This document shows, piece by piece, positions 45,715-55,800 of a DNA stretch of 64,000 bases; position 1 is the stretch's first letter, and the number at the start of each line of letters is the position of its first letter. The DNA is from Caldithrix abyssi DSM 13497 (GTDB lineage Bacteria > Calditrichota > Calditrichia > Calditrichales > Calditrichaceae), in NCBI RefSeq assembly GCF_001886815.1, contig NZ_CP018099.1:1610501-1674500 (forward strand), read 5' to 3'. A model generated the notes under the pieces. It did not search any database. It saw only the letters and a program-made list of their open reading frames with translations, and had not been told where the DNA came from. The translations under genes were made by a program, and so were the position numbers.

Positions 45715-48700
45715 TTAATCTCCATCATTTTCATGTTCCTCATCTAAAAGCCGCTTTACTTCTTCATCGGAGAGTTGATCCAGCTCAGTGAGCAGCTCTT
45801 CCAGGCTCTTTTCTTCACGCTCGACGCGAGTAATGGTTTCTTCTGCAGGAGCCGATTGTTGTTCTTCAATCGCTTTGGCCAGCTCGGCAACGGTTGGTTT
45901 TTCAAATAAAATGCGCAATGGTAACTCAACGTTGAATTTGTCTCTGATGCGCGACATGAATTTGGTAGCCAGCAGCGAATGGCCGCCCAGATCAAAGAAA
46001 TTGTCGTGGACCCCTACTTTCTGGAGATTTAAAAGTTCGCCGACGATTTCCACCAGCGTCTGTTCGCTTTCGTTACGGGGCGCCACATACGCGCTGCTCA
46101 CGTCGCGCTGTTGATCCGGTTTGGGTAAGGCCTTGCGATCCACCTTGCCGTTTGGCGTCAAAGGCATCTTTTCCAGATGCACAAACACGGCGGGTACCAT
46201 GTAGTCCGGCAGCTGTTCTTTTAAATAGGATTTGAGTTCGCCGGAGACCAGCGAAGCGCCGTCTTCCGTTACGTAGTAGGCAACCAGCAGCTGATGGCCG
46301 GGCGTGTCTTCGCGCACCAGCGCGGCGGCATCCCGAATTTTGGGATGGCCGGTTAAAATGGCTTCGATTTCGCCTAATTCGATGCGAAAGCCGCGCAGTT
46401 TGACCTGGTGGTCAATGCGGCCTAAAAATTCCAGATTGCCGTCCGATCGCCAGCGCACCAGATCGCCGCTGCGGTACATGCGTTCGCCTGCTTTTTCGCT
46501 AAAGGGATTGGCCACAAAGCGTTCGGCCGATAGCGCGGGTCGATTCAAATAACCGCGAGCCAGCCCTACGCCGGCAATGCACAATTCGCCGGGCACGCCA
46601 ACCGGTACGGGCATTAAATGTTGATCAACCACGTACAGTTGAAAATTGTCAATTGGTTTGCCGATGGGCGGCTCAATGGGCGCCTGCGGATCGGTTTCGT
46701 ACATGGATGCGCAGACCGTGGTCTCCGTTGGGCCGTAAGCGTTTACAAATTGCCTGCCTTTCCCCCAGCGCTGCACCAGATCGCTGGTGCATTTTTCGCC
46801 GGCGGTAATGATGGTTTTGAGCTCTGGTAGCGGCTCTTCCGGAAGAACGGCCAGCACCGATGGCGGCAGCGTAACGGTGGTGATTTTCTGATCTTTAAGT
46901 ACGGCGTGTAAGCCCTGGCCGGTAACCAGATTTTCCTGACTGGTGTACACCAGCGTAGCGCCATTGAGCAAGGCCATCACCGTTTCCCAGACCGAAGCGT
47001 CGAAGCTGAGCGATGAGAACTGCAAAATGCGACTTTGCCGGCGGATGTTAAAGGCCGCTTGCTGCGCCTGAAAAAGATTACACAGTCCGCGATGACCTAA
47101 AAGCGTGCCTTTGGGCTTTCCGGTAGAACCCGAGGTGTAAATAACGTAGGCCAGATTGTCCGGATCAATCGGCAGGTTTAAATTTTGCTCCGAGTGTTTT
47201 TCCATCAACGCCTCATCCCGATCGAGTAAAATCGCTTTTGTTTTGTCAAGGGGAAGCATTTCCGCCAGTTTTTGATCGGTGATGACAAATCGCAAACCGG
47301 AATCTTCGATCATGTAAGCGATGCGATCGCGCGGATAGGCCGGATCGATATTTAAAAATCCGCCGCCTGCCTTTAAAATACCCAGGATGGCCACGGCCAC
47401 ATTTAGAGAACGAGGCAGACTGATGCCCACGATCTGGTCGGTCTGCAAACCGCTTTCTTTAAGGTAGCGCGCCAGTTGATTGGCTTTGCGGTTTAACTGA
47501 TCGTAGCTGAGGATTTGATCTTCGTATTGCACGGCGGGCTGTTCGGGCTGCTTTGCGGCCAGTTCTTCAAACAGGGCGTGAACCGTTTTGTCGGCCGGAA
47601 AGGGACGCGCCGTGTTGTTCCATTCTTTAAAGAGCCAGTTCTTTTCCTGCTCCGTCAAAAAGTCGATGTAATCGATTTTATGGTCGGGATGGGCGGTGGC
47701 CTGACGCAGCAGATTTTCGAAGTGTTGCATCATGCGGCGGATGGTGGCTTCTTCGAAAAGATCGGTATTGTATTCCCAGAAGCAAACCAGCCCGTTGTCG
47801 CCCTGTCCGGTGTACAGAGTCAAATCGTATTTAGAGGTCGGGTTTTCCGGCGGAAAGGATTCGATGGTGATGTGTTTCAGTTTAAGTTGTTCCGAGGGCA
47901 TGTTTTGCAAGATGAACGCCACCTGAAAGATGGGCGAGTGGCTCATATCGCGTTCTGGCTGCAGGGCTTCCACTAATTTTTCGAAAGGCAAATCCTGATG
48001 GGCGTAAGCCTGCAGCGTGTTTTCGCGCACCTGTTTGACCAGCGTCTTAAAGTCGAGGTCGTGTTCAAATTCGGCTTTAAAAACCAGCGTGTTCACAAAA
48101 AAGCCGATTAGATTTTCGATTTCTGAACGGTTGCGATTGGCGATAGGCGAACCGATCAGAATTTTATCCTGGCCGGAATAACGGTGCATCAAAGATTGAA
48201 AAGCGGCCAGCAAAGTCATGAACAGGGTTACGCCCTGCTTCTGGCTGAATTTTACCACCTGCTGAGAAAGATCGGCGGGCAGGTCGTAGCGCAAAGAACG
48301 GCCGTTAAAGGTTTGCATGGCCGGCCGCGGATGATCGGTGGACAGCTCCAGTACCGGCGGATTTTCGCCGATGTACTCCTGCCAGAATTGGAGATGTTTT
48401 TCTAATACTTCGCCCTGCAGCCAGTTTTGCTGCCACACGGCAAAGTCCGCGTACTGAATGGCCAGCGGAGATAGCGGCGAGGGCTTGTCCTCGCTTAACG
48501 CGTTGTAAATGGCGGCCATCTCGCGGACTAAAATGCCCGTTGACCAGCCGTCGGTGATGATGTGGTGCATGTTGAATAACACCAGATGGTCGTTGTCATT
48601 GAGTTTTAAAAGAAGAATGCGAAACAGCGGTCCTTTTTCCAGATCGAACGGTTTTAAAGCATCGGCACGGGCCAGCTCGCGCGCCTTGCGCAGCGCTTGT

Positions 48701-51700
48701 TCTTCCGGCATATCGCTTAAATCGACCGTAGGAATGGCGACTTCCATTTGCTCATGAATGACCTGGATAGCGTCGCCGCGCCGTTCTTCAAAGGTGGTGC
48801 GTAAAATTTCATGGCGCCGGACAATTTCTTCAATGCTCTGTTTTAATCGTTCAACGTTCAGGTGGCCTTTTAAGCGCACTGCCGAGGGGATGTTGTAGTT
48901 GGCCGAGCCCTCAGACAGCCTGTCTAAAAACCACAATCGTTGCTGGGCAAAAGAAAGCGGCAGGTCTTTGTCGCGCGGCGCCGGCGTAATGGGCGGAGCC
49001 TGTAAACCATGTTCCTGCGACTTCAGCTCTTCGATTTTTAAAGCCAGATCGGCCAGTACCGGCGTTTCGAATATTTGACGCAGGGGCAGTTCCACGCCAA
49101 AAGCATCCCGCACTCGAGAAACCATTTGTGTGGCCAGCAGGGAGTGCCCGCCTAAATCGAAAAAGTTGTCAAAGGCGCCCACCTCTTTAATTTTTAAAAC
49201 GTCCTGCCAGAGTGTGGCCAGCAGCTCTTCCGCTGCATTGCGCGGGGCGATTTTTTCACCGCCGCCTGCAACATCCGATTCCTGTGGTCGGGGAAGACGT
49301 CGATGGAAGATTTTTCCGCTGGCCGTTAAGGGAAAAGAATCCAGAAAGACAAAGGCCGTGGGCAGCATGTATTCCGGCAGATGTTCGCGTAAAAAGTCAC
49401 GCAGCTCCAGCCGATCGACCGCCTGGCCGTCGCGCGTAATGCAGTAGGCCGCAAGGTAGGGATTACCCGGTTGATCTTCACGCAAAAGCGCCACAGCATC
49501 TTTGATTTGCGGATGATTACGAAGCGCGTTTTCAATTTCACCTAATTCGATGCGAAAACCGCGTAATTTCACCTGGGCGTCAACTCGCCCCAAAAATTCC
49601 AGCATGCCGTCCGGGCGCCAGCGAACCAGGTCGCCGGTCTTGTACATGCGTTGGCCGCCCATTTCCGAAAAGGGATCGGGCATAAAGGCCTGTGCCGTAA
49701 GGTCGGCACGCTTTAAATACCCGCGCGCCAAATTTTCTCCGCTTACGTGCAGTTCGCCGGGAGCGCCGATGGGCGTTGGCTGCAGATTGCGGTTTAAAAC
49801 GTAAAACTTTGTATTGGCCAGGGCGCGCCCGATGGTCGGCCGGGGACCGCTGCCCTGAATTTTGGTGATGGAGGCGTCTACCGTGCATTCGGTAGGCCCG
49901 TACATGTTAAAAAAGACAATGCGTTCCTGCCGTCCAATGGCGCGCCACAGGGTTTCGTCCAGAGCCTCGCCGCCGGTGGTAAAGGCTTTGGGCCAGCGAG
50001 CTCCTTCATCCAGTAACCCGGCTTCGAGCATTAATTTAAGCTGAGAAGGCACGCCATCGGCCAGATCGATTTTGTTTTTTCGGAAAAACTGAACCATGGC
50101 CTGGCCATCGCCGCGGATTTCTTCGGGGATGATGTGTAAAGTGTGGCCGTGCATCATCATAATGATGCGCTGCATGGACGCGTCGAATATCAGCGGGGCG
50201 TTCAGGCTGATGTTTGCCTGCTTAAAATTCAGCGGCTGGTAAATAAAATGCTGCAAATTGGCCGCCAGATTCATGACCGAACGATGGTTAATCATTACGC
50301 CCTTCGGTTTGCCGGTGGAGCCGGATGTGTAAATAATGTAGGCCAGATTCTGCGGCCGCACTTTAACCTGCGGATTGTCCTCAGCCTGCTGCCGCAGCGG
50401 GCTCTGATCGTCATCTAAAACCAGCAAGGCAGCGGGCAGGTCTTCCAGCTTTTGCCGATGAGCTTTTAATGTTAGTAAAAATTTCATTTCCGTATCCTGA
50501 ACGGAAAAGAGCAATCGTTCCTGCGGATAGTCCGGCGAGAGCGGCACGTAAGCGGCGCCGGCCTTTAAAATGCCCAGCAGGCCGACGATCATCTCTATTG
50601 AACGATCCATGCACAACCCGACCGTGTCTTCCGGCTTTACGCCCTGTTGAATGAGAAAATGTGCAAGCTGATTGGCCTTAGCGTTTAATTGGGCAAAGGT
50701 CAGCGACTGCTGTTGAAAGACAACGGCTGGCCGCTCGGGCTGCTGTTCGACCGTTTGCTCAAATTTTTGATGGATGGTTATTTGATCTTCAAAGGGAATT
50801 TGCAGTGCGTTCCATTCCTGCAGGATGCGCTGTTTTTGCGCCTGGTTCAAGGCGGGAATCTCTTTAATGCGCAGACGCGGATTTTGCACAAAAGACTGTA
50901 AAATCAATTTTAATTGATCGATTAACAGATCGATTTGCTCTTTATCCACGCGGGCGTTTTCGTAGGCTAATTTTAAGGACAGCACATTGGAAAAGGCGGC
51001 AATCAAGGACAGGGGGTAGTTGCTCTTTTCGAAGGAGTGAAAATCGGAGAATTGAATGCTGGCCTGCACGCGCTGCATGGCCGAATCGACCGGGTAGTTC
51101 TCAAACACGACAATCGTATCAAAAAGGGGCATTTCGCGCGGCAATTCGAGCCAGCCCTGAATTTCCACCAGCGGCGTAAATTCGACGTCCCGAGTGGCGG
51201 CCGCCTGTTTTTGCAGGTCTTTTAACAGGTCGAGAATGGTTGTCCGCTGGTCAAAGCGCACGCGCACCGGCAGCGTGTTGATAAACATACCAACCATGTT
51301 TTCCACGCCGTGCAACTGCGGCGGGCGGCCGGAAACCGTGGCGCCGAAAACCACGTCCTCGTTGTTCAGATAGTGCGAGAGCAAGATGCCCCACGCTGCC
51401 TGAATTAGATTATTCACCGTAATCTGGTTTTCGCGAGCCAGGTTCTGCAGCTTTTCGGAAAAATCCTCTGAAAATTCAATGATTTCGTGCGCTCGAAAAT
51501 CGTTTTGCGTCTCGTCGTCTCTGGCGTGAATGAAGGGCAGGGCAGCCGGCGTAAAATCCTGCAGTAACGATTGCCAGTATTCCCGCGCCCTGTTTAAATC
51601 CTGTTTTTGCAGCCAGGTAATGTAATCTTTGTAAGGGCGTACGGGCGGCAGTTGGAGCGGCTGTTTGTTCACCGCGGCTTCGTAAACGGTAAAGGCCTCT

Positions 51701-52182
51701 TTTAAAATGATGGGCATGGACCAGCCGTCGGCCAGCAGGTGATGAAACGACCAGATAAACTGGTACAAATCATCCTTCAAACGGATTAAATGGAATCGGA
51801 GTAGGGGAGCTTTGGCCAGGTTAAAGCCCTGTTTCCGGTCGGCTTCGGCGTATTCAGTTAGTTTTTGTGTCTGCTGATTTTCAGGCAAAGAACGCCAGTC
51901 GTGCTGGATCAATTCAATGGGTACCTGGCGGTGCACCACCTGCAGCATTTTGTCCACTTTTTTCCAGACAAAGGAAGTGCGCAGAGCGCTGTGGCGATTG
52001 ACCACGGTTTGCCAGGCTTTCTTTAAAAGTTCCGGATCAATCTGTCCGTGCAATTTAACCGAAAACTGCTCAAAGTAAGTAGCCGCTTCCGGATTGTAAA
52101 TATAGTGGAAGAGCATGCCCTGTTGCAGGGGCGACAATGGGTAGATGGCTTCTATGTTTTTTTGTTTGTTTTGTATTCCCAT
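45715..52182 (-). CDS. NRPS, two modules C-A-PCP-C-A-PCP
   Basis: This 2155-residue protein begins 'IEAIYPLSPLQQGMLFHYIY', the acceptor/condensation type expected after an epimerase-ended synthetase, with active site 'FHHLLADGWS'. Carrier serines lie near 1013 and 2068 and the second condensation domain begins near 1070. Hand-read pockets are DAQDTGMVDK, close to the Gln code DAQDLGVVDK, and DAWTIAAVCK (Phe). The tail is an acidic helix ('LEELLTELDQLSDEEVKRLL', then DEEHENDGD) suited to the basic N-terminal helix of the next synthetase (37249-45147). No epimerase or thioesterase is present. AGG stands five bases before the ATG, and only 24 bases separate it from the vapC stop codon, so some expression from the toxin-antitoxin promoter is possible. 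Confidence 0.96.
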   Translation of the reverse strand: MGIQNKQKNIEAIYPLSPLQQGMLFHYIYNPEAATYFEQFSVKLHGQIDPELLKKAWQTVVNRHSALRTSFVWKKVDKMLQVVHRQVPIELIQHDWRSLPENQQTQKLTEYAEADRKQGFNLAKAPLLRFHLIRLKDDLYQFIWSFHHLLADGWSMPIILKEAFTVYEAAVNKQPLQLPPVRPYKDYITWLQKQDLNRAREYWQSLLQDFTPAALPFIHARDDETQNDFRAHEIIEFSEDFSEKLQNLARENQITVNNLIQAAWGILLSHYLNNEDVVFGATVSGRPPQLHGVENMVGMFINTLPVRVRFDQRTTILDLLKDLQKQAAATRDVEFTPLVEIQGWLELPREMPLFDTIVVFENYPVDSAMQRVQASIQFSDFHSFEKSNYPLSLIAAFSNVLSLKLAYENARVDKEQIDLLIDQLKLILQSFVQNPRLRIKEIPALNQAQKQRILQEWNALQIPFEDQITIHQKFEQTVEQQPERPAVVFQQQSLTFAQLNAKANQLAHFLIQQGVKPEDTVGLCMDRSIEMIVGLLGILKAGAAYVPLSPDYPQERLLFSVQDTEMKFLLTLKAHRQKLEDLPAALLVLDDDQSPLRQQAEDNPQVKVRPQNLAYIIYTSGSTGKPKGVMINHRSVMNLAANLQHFIYQPLNFKQANISLNAPLIFDASMQRIIMMMHGHTLHIIPEEIRGDGQAMVQFFRKNKIDLADGVPSQLKLMLEAGLLDEGARWPKAFTTGGEALDETLWRAIGRQERIVFFNMYGPTECTVDASITKIQGSGPRPTIGRALANTKFYVLNRNLQPTPIGAPGELHVSGENLARGYLKRADLTAQAFMPDPFSEMGGQRMYKTGDLVRWRPDGMLEFLGRVDAQVKLRGFRIELGEIENALRNHPQIKDAVALLREDQPGNPYLAAYCITRDGQAVDRLELRDFLREHLPEYMLPTAFVFLDSFPLTASGKIFHRRLPRPQESDVAGGGEKIAPRNAAEELLATLWQDVLKIKEVGAFDNFFDLGGHSLLATQMVSRVRDAFGVELPLRQIFETPVLADLALKIEELKSQEHGLQAPPITPAPRDKDLPLSFAQQRLWFLDRLSEGSANYNIPSAVRLKGHLNVERLKQSIEEIVRRHEILRTTFEERRGDAIQVIHEQMEVAIPTVDLSDMPEEQALRKARELARADALKPFDLEKGPLFRILLLKLNDNDHLVLFNMHHIITDGWSTGILVREMAAIYNALSEDKPSPLSPLAIQYADFAVWQQNWLQGEVLEKHLQFWQEYIGENPPVLELSTDHPRPAMQTFNGRSLRYDLPADLSQQVVKFSQKQGVTLFMTLLAAFQSLMHRYSGQDKILIGSPIANRNRSEIENLIGFFVNTLVFKAEFEHDLDFKTLVKQVRENTLQAYAHQDLPFEKLVEALQPERDMSHSPIFQVAFILQNMPSEQLKLKHITIESFPPENPTSKYDLTLYTGQGDNGLVCFWEYNTDLFEEATIRRMMQHFENLLRQATAHPDHKIDYIDFLTEQEKNWLFKEWNNTARPFPADKTVHALFEELAAKQPEQPAVQYEDQILSYDQLNRKANQLARYLKESGLQTDQIVGISLPRSLNVAVAILGILKAGGGFLNIDPAYPRDRIAYMIEDSGLRFVITDQKLAEMLPLDKTKAILLDRDEALMEKHSEQNLNLPIDPDNLAYVIYTSGSTGKPKGTLLGHRGLCNLFQAQQAAFNIRRQSRILQFSSLSFDASVWETVMALLNGATLVYTSQENLVTGQGLHAVLKDQKITTVTLPPSVLAVLPEEPLPELKTIITAGEKCTSDLVQRWGKGRQFVNAYGPTETTVCASMYETDPQAPIEPPIGKPIDNFQLYVVDQHLMPVPVGVPGELCIAGVGLARGYLNRPALSAERFVANPFSEKAGERMYRSGDLVRWRSDGNLEFLGRIDHQVKLRGFRIELGEIEAILTGHPKIRDAAALVREDTPGHQLLVAYYVTEDGASLVSGELKSYLKEQLPDYMVPAVFVHLEKMPLTPNGKVDRKALPKPDQQRDVSSAYVAPRNESEQTLVEIVGELLNLQKVGVHDNFFDLGGHSLLATKFMSRIRDKFNVELPLRILFEKPTVAELAKAIEEQQSAPAEETITRVEREEKSLEELLTELDQLSDEEVKRLLDEEHENDGD

Positions 52183-52206
52183 AGGTACCTGTTCCCTTTA
52201 CACAAA

Positions 52207-52596
52207 TTAGAGATTTGTTTCTAATGCGTCGAAATATTTAAAATGTTTATCCAGAGTTAAAACTTTTGCTCCCCTTCTAATGGCTATGGCGGCAATTAGA
52301 CAATCGATCGGAGGTACTGTAATCCCTTTTTTCTTTAAATCATTAAACATTTTACCTGCTAATCTGTAATCTTCTCTTTCAGAATTACTAAAAGGTAAAA
52401 GATTGAGAATTTCTGAAATTTGTTTTTGTTCATTTAATCGAAGTCCGGATAGAATTTCCATTTCTACTGGTCCACAAAGCAGTACCATGTTTTCATCAAT
52501 TAATTTTTCCATTAAATCAAAAATTTCACCTTTACCATGGCGAAAATATTCAATCCAGACCGAGGTGTCAATTATAAAAATATTTTCTTTTTTCAT
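52207..52596 (-). CDS. vapC: VapC-type PIN-domain toxin (ribonuclease)
   Basis: This 129-residue PIN-domain protein has the acidic metal-binding residues in place: Asp in 'FIIDTSVWIEYFR' (residue 10), Glu in 'CGPVEMEILSGL' (about 45), Asp in 'TVPPIDCLIAAIAIRRGA' (about 100) and Asp in 'VLTLDKHF' (about 117). VapC toxins cleave specific RNAs, often initiator tRNA or the rRNA sarcin-ricin loop; the target here is unknown. Its ATG overlaps the TGA of the antitoxin gene (ATGA), the usual coupling. It stands between two NRPS genes with no link to peptide synthesis. Confidence 0.93.
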   Translation of the reverse strand: MKKENIFIIDTSVWIEYFRHGKGEIFDLMEKLIDENMVLLCGPVEMEILSGLRLNEQKQISEILNLLPFSNSEREDYRLAGKMFNDLKKKGITVPPIDCLIAAIAIRRGAKVLTLDKHFKYFDALETNL

Positions 52597-52802
52597 GGAA
52601 GGTCCTTTAAATCCTCAGCTCGTTGTTTTTCCAGATCCATTTCGATCTTTAACTTACCTCGTAATGATTTTAGCTTTTTGATTTTCTGCATACGAATCCA
52701 ATCCTTTAATGCTTCAGAAACTGCTTTCGTTTTTGATTTGGTTTGAGAGTAGGATAAAAGTTCTTTCATGATTTCATCTGGAATATTGATGGTTGTACGC
52801 AT
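52593..52802 (-). CDS. vapB: VapB-type ribbon-helix-helix antitoxin
   Basis: This 69-residue protein starts 'MRTTINIPDEIMKELLSYSQ', a ribbon-helix-helix DNA-binding start, then 'SKTKAVSEALKDWIRMQKIK'. The charged C-terminus ('GKLKIEMDLEKQRAEDL') is of the type that binds the PIN toxin. It should neutralise the toxin and repress its own promoter through the palindrome 15 bases upstream. AGGAG is placed six bases before the ATG. Confidence 0.92.
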   Translation of the reverse strand: MRTTINIPDEIMKELLSYSQTKSKTKAVSEALKDWIRMQKIKKLKSLRGKLKIEMDLEKQRAEDLKDLP

Positions 52803-52816
52803 TTTTTACTCCTGTT

Positions 52817-52847
52817 TTGCATATAAAATCATTAATAATATATGCAA
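52817..52847. promoter_or_regulatory. Probable VapB operator palindrome
   Basis: Perfect 9-bp arms TTGCATATA (52817-52825) and TATATGCAA (52839-52847) are separated by 13 AT-rich bases, directly upstream of the antitoxin ribosome site. The centre-to-centre spacing of about two helical turns suits binding by two ribbon-helix-helix dimers on the same face. Function is inferred from position and symmetry. Confidence 0.65.
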
Positions 52848-52891
52848 TAATTATTCATCAAATCAATAAAAAATAATCATTCAATTCGAGC

Positions 52892-55800
52892 TTATTCTAA
52901 TTCCTCTAACAATGCATCCAGGTCTTCATCATCAATGCCTGCCTCTTTGAAGTCGGAGGCCGTGTAGCCGCCCGCTTCCGGAGAGAGACAGTGTTCGATT
53001 AAGGTCTTCAACTCTTCAGTAAAAAGCTTGGCAAAGCGTTCAACGGTCTCCTTTTTAAATTGCTCTGCGCTAAAAGAGAAATTCATGTTCAGGACATTGT
53101 TAACCACATTTCCACCGATTTCAATAAGATGAATGCGCTGATTTTCAGGAGCCCGTTCCGGAGCTAAGGCCGGGATTGGTTCTCCCAGATCACCGGCTTG
53201 ATTGTTTTCCTGCTCAAACTGGCCCAGGTAATTAAAGCCAATGGGCGCCGGCTGATCGGGAATTAAAGCATTGGCGTCTTTTCTTAAATACCTGAGGAGA
53301 CCGTAGCCAATCCCATGGTTTGGAACGGCGCGGTACTGTTCCTTCACCTGGCGAATCAAATCCGACGGTTGCCAGGTACTGTCATATTTTAAGCGCAAGG
53401 GATGGCTGACCGTAAACCAGCCCACCGTTCTGGAGATATTGACATCTTCAAACAGGTCTTCGCGGCCGTGGCCTTCTAAATCGAGCAGCAGATCAGACTG
53501 GCCGCTCCAGCGGTAGTAGGCGCGTAGCAGGGCTGCCAGCAGCAGTTCGTTGATTTGCGTGTTGTAGGCCGCCGGCGCTTCTCGCAGCAGCTGTTCGGTC
53601 TCTTCTTTGCCCAGAGCCACTTTAACACTGTCGGCGGTTTGCTCCACATTTTTCCCGACTGGATTGTCCACTGGCAGACTGATTGGCGGCCCTTCGATTT
53701 GCTGCCGCCAGAAATCCAGTTCGCGGGCCACCTCTTCGCTTTGCGCGTACTGCTGCAATTTTTCCGCCCAGTATTTAAAGGAAGTTGTTTTGGGCGAAAG
53801 AATGACCTCTTTTCCGGCCAGCAACTGGTTGTAGGCCTGTAAAATATCTTCGCTTAAAATGCGCCAGGAAACCGTGTCCACAATCAGATGGTGGATGGTG
53901 ATCTGCAAAAGGTCGTGTTCGTCGGTTTGAAAATAGTCAAAACGAATGAGCGGCCCAATGCTCAGGTCAAAGCCGGACTGGGCCTTAAGAGCTTCGTTTT
54001 GTAATTTTTCATTTAACGTGTTTCCGCTGAGTCCGCGTAAATCATGAATGAAAAACGGGTTTTGCGCGGCCTGTGCCGGGATTTCGGCTACAATTTTCCC
54101 GTCCTGCTGCACAAAGGTAGCGCGCAGCACATCGTGATGTTCAAGAATTTTGCTGGTAATCTGGCTGAGAATTTCCGTGTTTAGCGGCTCACGCAGTCGA
54201 ATCGTTAACGATTGATTCCAGTACGCCGGTTGGTTCAGGTTCAAATCAAAAAACCAGTTTTGAATGGGTGTTAGCGGAAAAGAGCCGCTCACCAGCCCCT
54301 GCTCGGCCTGAATGGCGATGCCCTCTTCGGCTACCGAGGCCAGCCCTTCGATGGTTGGGTATTCGAACAACTGACGCGGCGAAATCTTTAAACCTTTTTG
54401 ATTGGCGCGGGCAATGACCTGAATGCTCAAAATGGAGTCGCCGCCCAGCTCAAAAAAGTTGTCTTTTACGCCGATTTTGGGCAGTTTTAAGACCTCCTGC
54501 CAGATTTCAGCGAGCATTTTTTCCCGCTCGTTGCGCGGCGCCACGTAGTTCTTTTCCAGACGGTCTTCGGAAATTTGCGGCTCTGGCAGTCGCTTACGAT
54601 CAATCTTACCGGTGGCCGTAACCGGGAATTTTTCCAGCGCCACAAAATAAGAAGGAATCATGTAATCGGGCAGGGTGCGGGCCAGAAAATCTCTCAGCTC
54701 GGCAATAGTCAGGGAGGCGTCCTGTTCGGGAATAAGGTAGGCCACCAGTTTATCGGCGCCTTCCAGCGATCTGGCCAGCACAATGGCCTCTTTAACGCCC
54801 GGATGTTGTTCCAGCGCATTTTCAATCTCGCCTAATTCAATGCGGAAGCCGCGAATTTTAACCTGAAAGTCAACGCGGCCGGCAAAAACGACTTCGCCCT
54901 GCTGGTTAAAATAACCCAGGTCGCCCGTTCGGTAAAGCCGTTGCCCGGGTTCGCTGCTGAAAGGATCCGGTACAAAGCGCTCGGCCGTTAAATCTGGCCG
55001 GTTTAAATAGCCGCGCGTTACGCCCGCGCCGCCGATGTAAATTTCGCCTGCCACGCCTGTGGGAACGGGATTCATAGCCGTGTCCAGAATGTAAACACGG
55101 ACATTGTTAATGGCCTGACCAATAGGCAGAGCATTGTGCGCAAAATTTTTCGTTGCATCCAGTAATGTTTTGTAATAGAGGCTGGTTATGGTGGCTTCGG
55201 TCGGCCCATACATGTTCATAAAAACCACCGGCTTACGTGTCAGTGTACCGGCAAGTTGAAATTTTTGGATGGATGGCGCTTCGCCGCCTACCAGCATCAT
55301 GCGCACGGAGTCCGGAATCGAAAGGTTGTTTTCGTTTAGATAATCGATGAAATAGTGCCACATGGGAACCGGCAGGTGCAAAATGCTGATCTGGTGCCGT
55401 TTGATGATGTTGACCAGGTCGGCTCCGGTCATTTCTGTAGCCGAAGGGGCCAGCGCCAGAGCCGCTCCGCTGAGCAGCGTGGGGTAAATCTCTTCTGCTG
55501 CCGCGTCAAAACTGATGGAGATGTACTGCAACATGCGGTCTTCCGGCGTAAGCTGGTAAATCTCTTTAATGGCCAGCGCATGATTGACCAGCGAACGATG
55601 TTCCACCATCACGGCCTTGGGCTTGCCGGTCGAGCCGGATGTGTAGATCAGATAGGCCAGATTTTCGGGCTCAATATGGCGCCGCGGATTTTCAGCAGAT
55701 TCGGCGTCAAAAGGCAGGGCGGCGTCGTCGAGCGCCAACGTCGTACCGTTATGGCCGGCAAAACGCTGGGCCAGAGATTTTTGCGTTAAAACAAGTTTTA

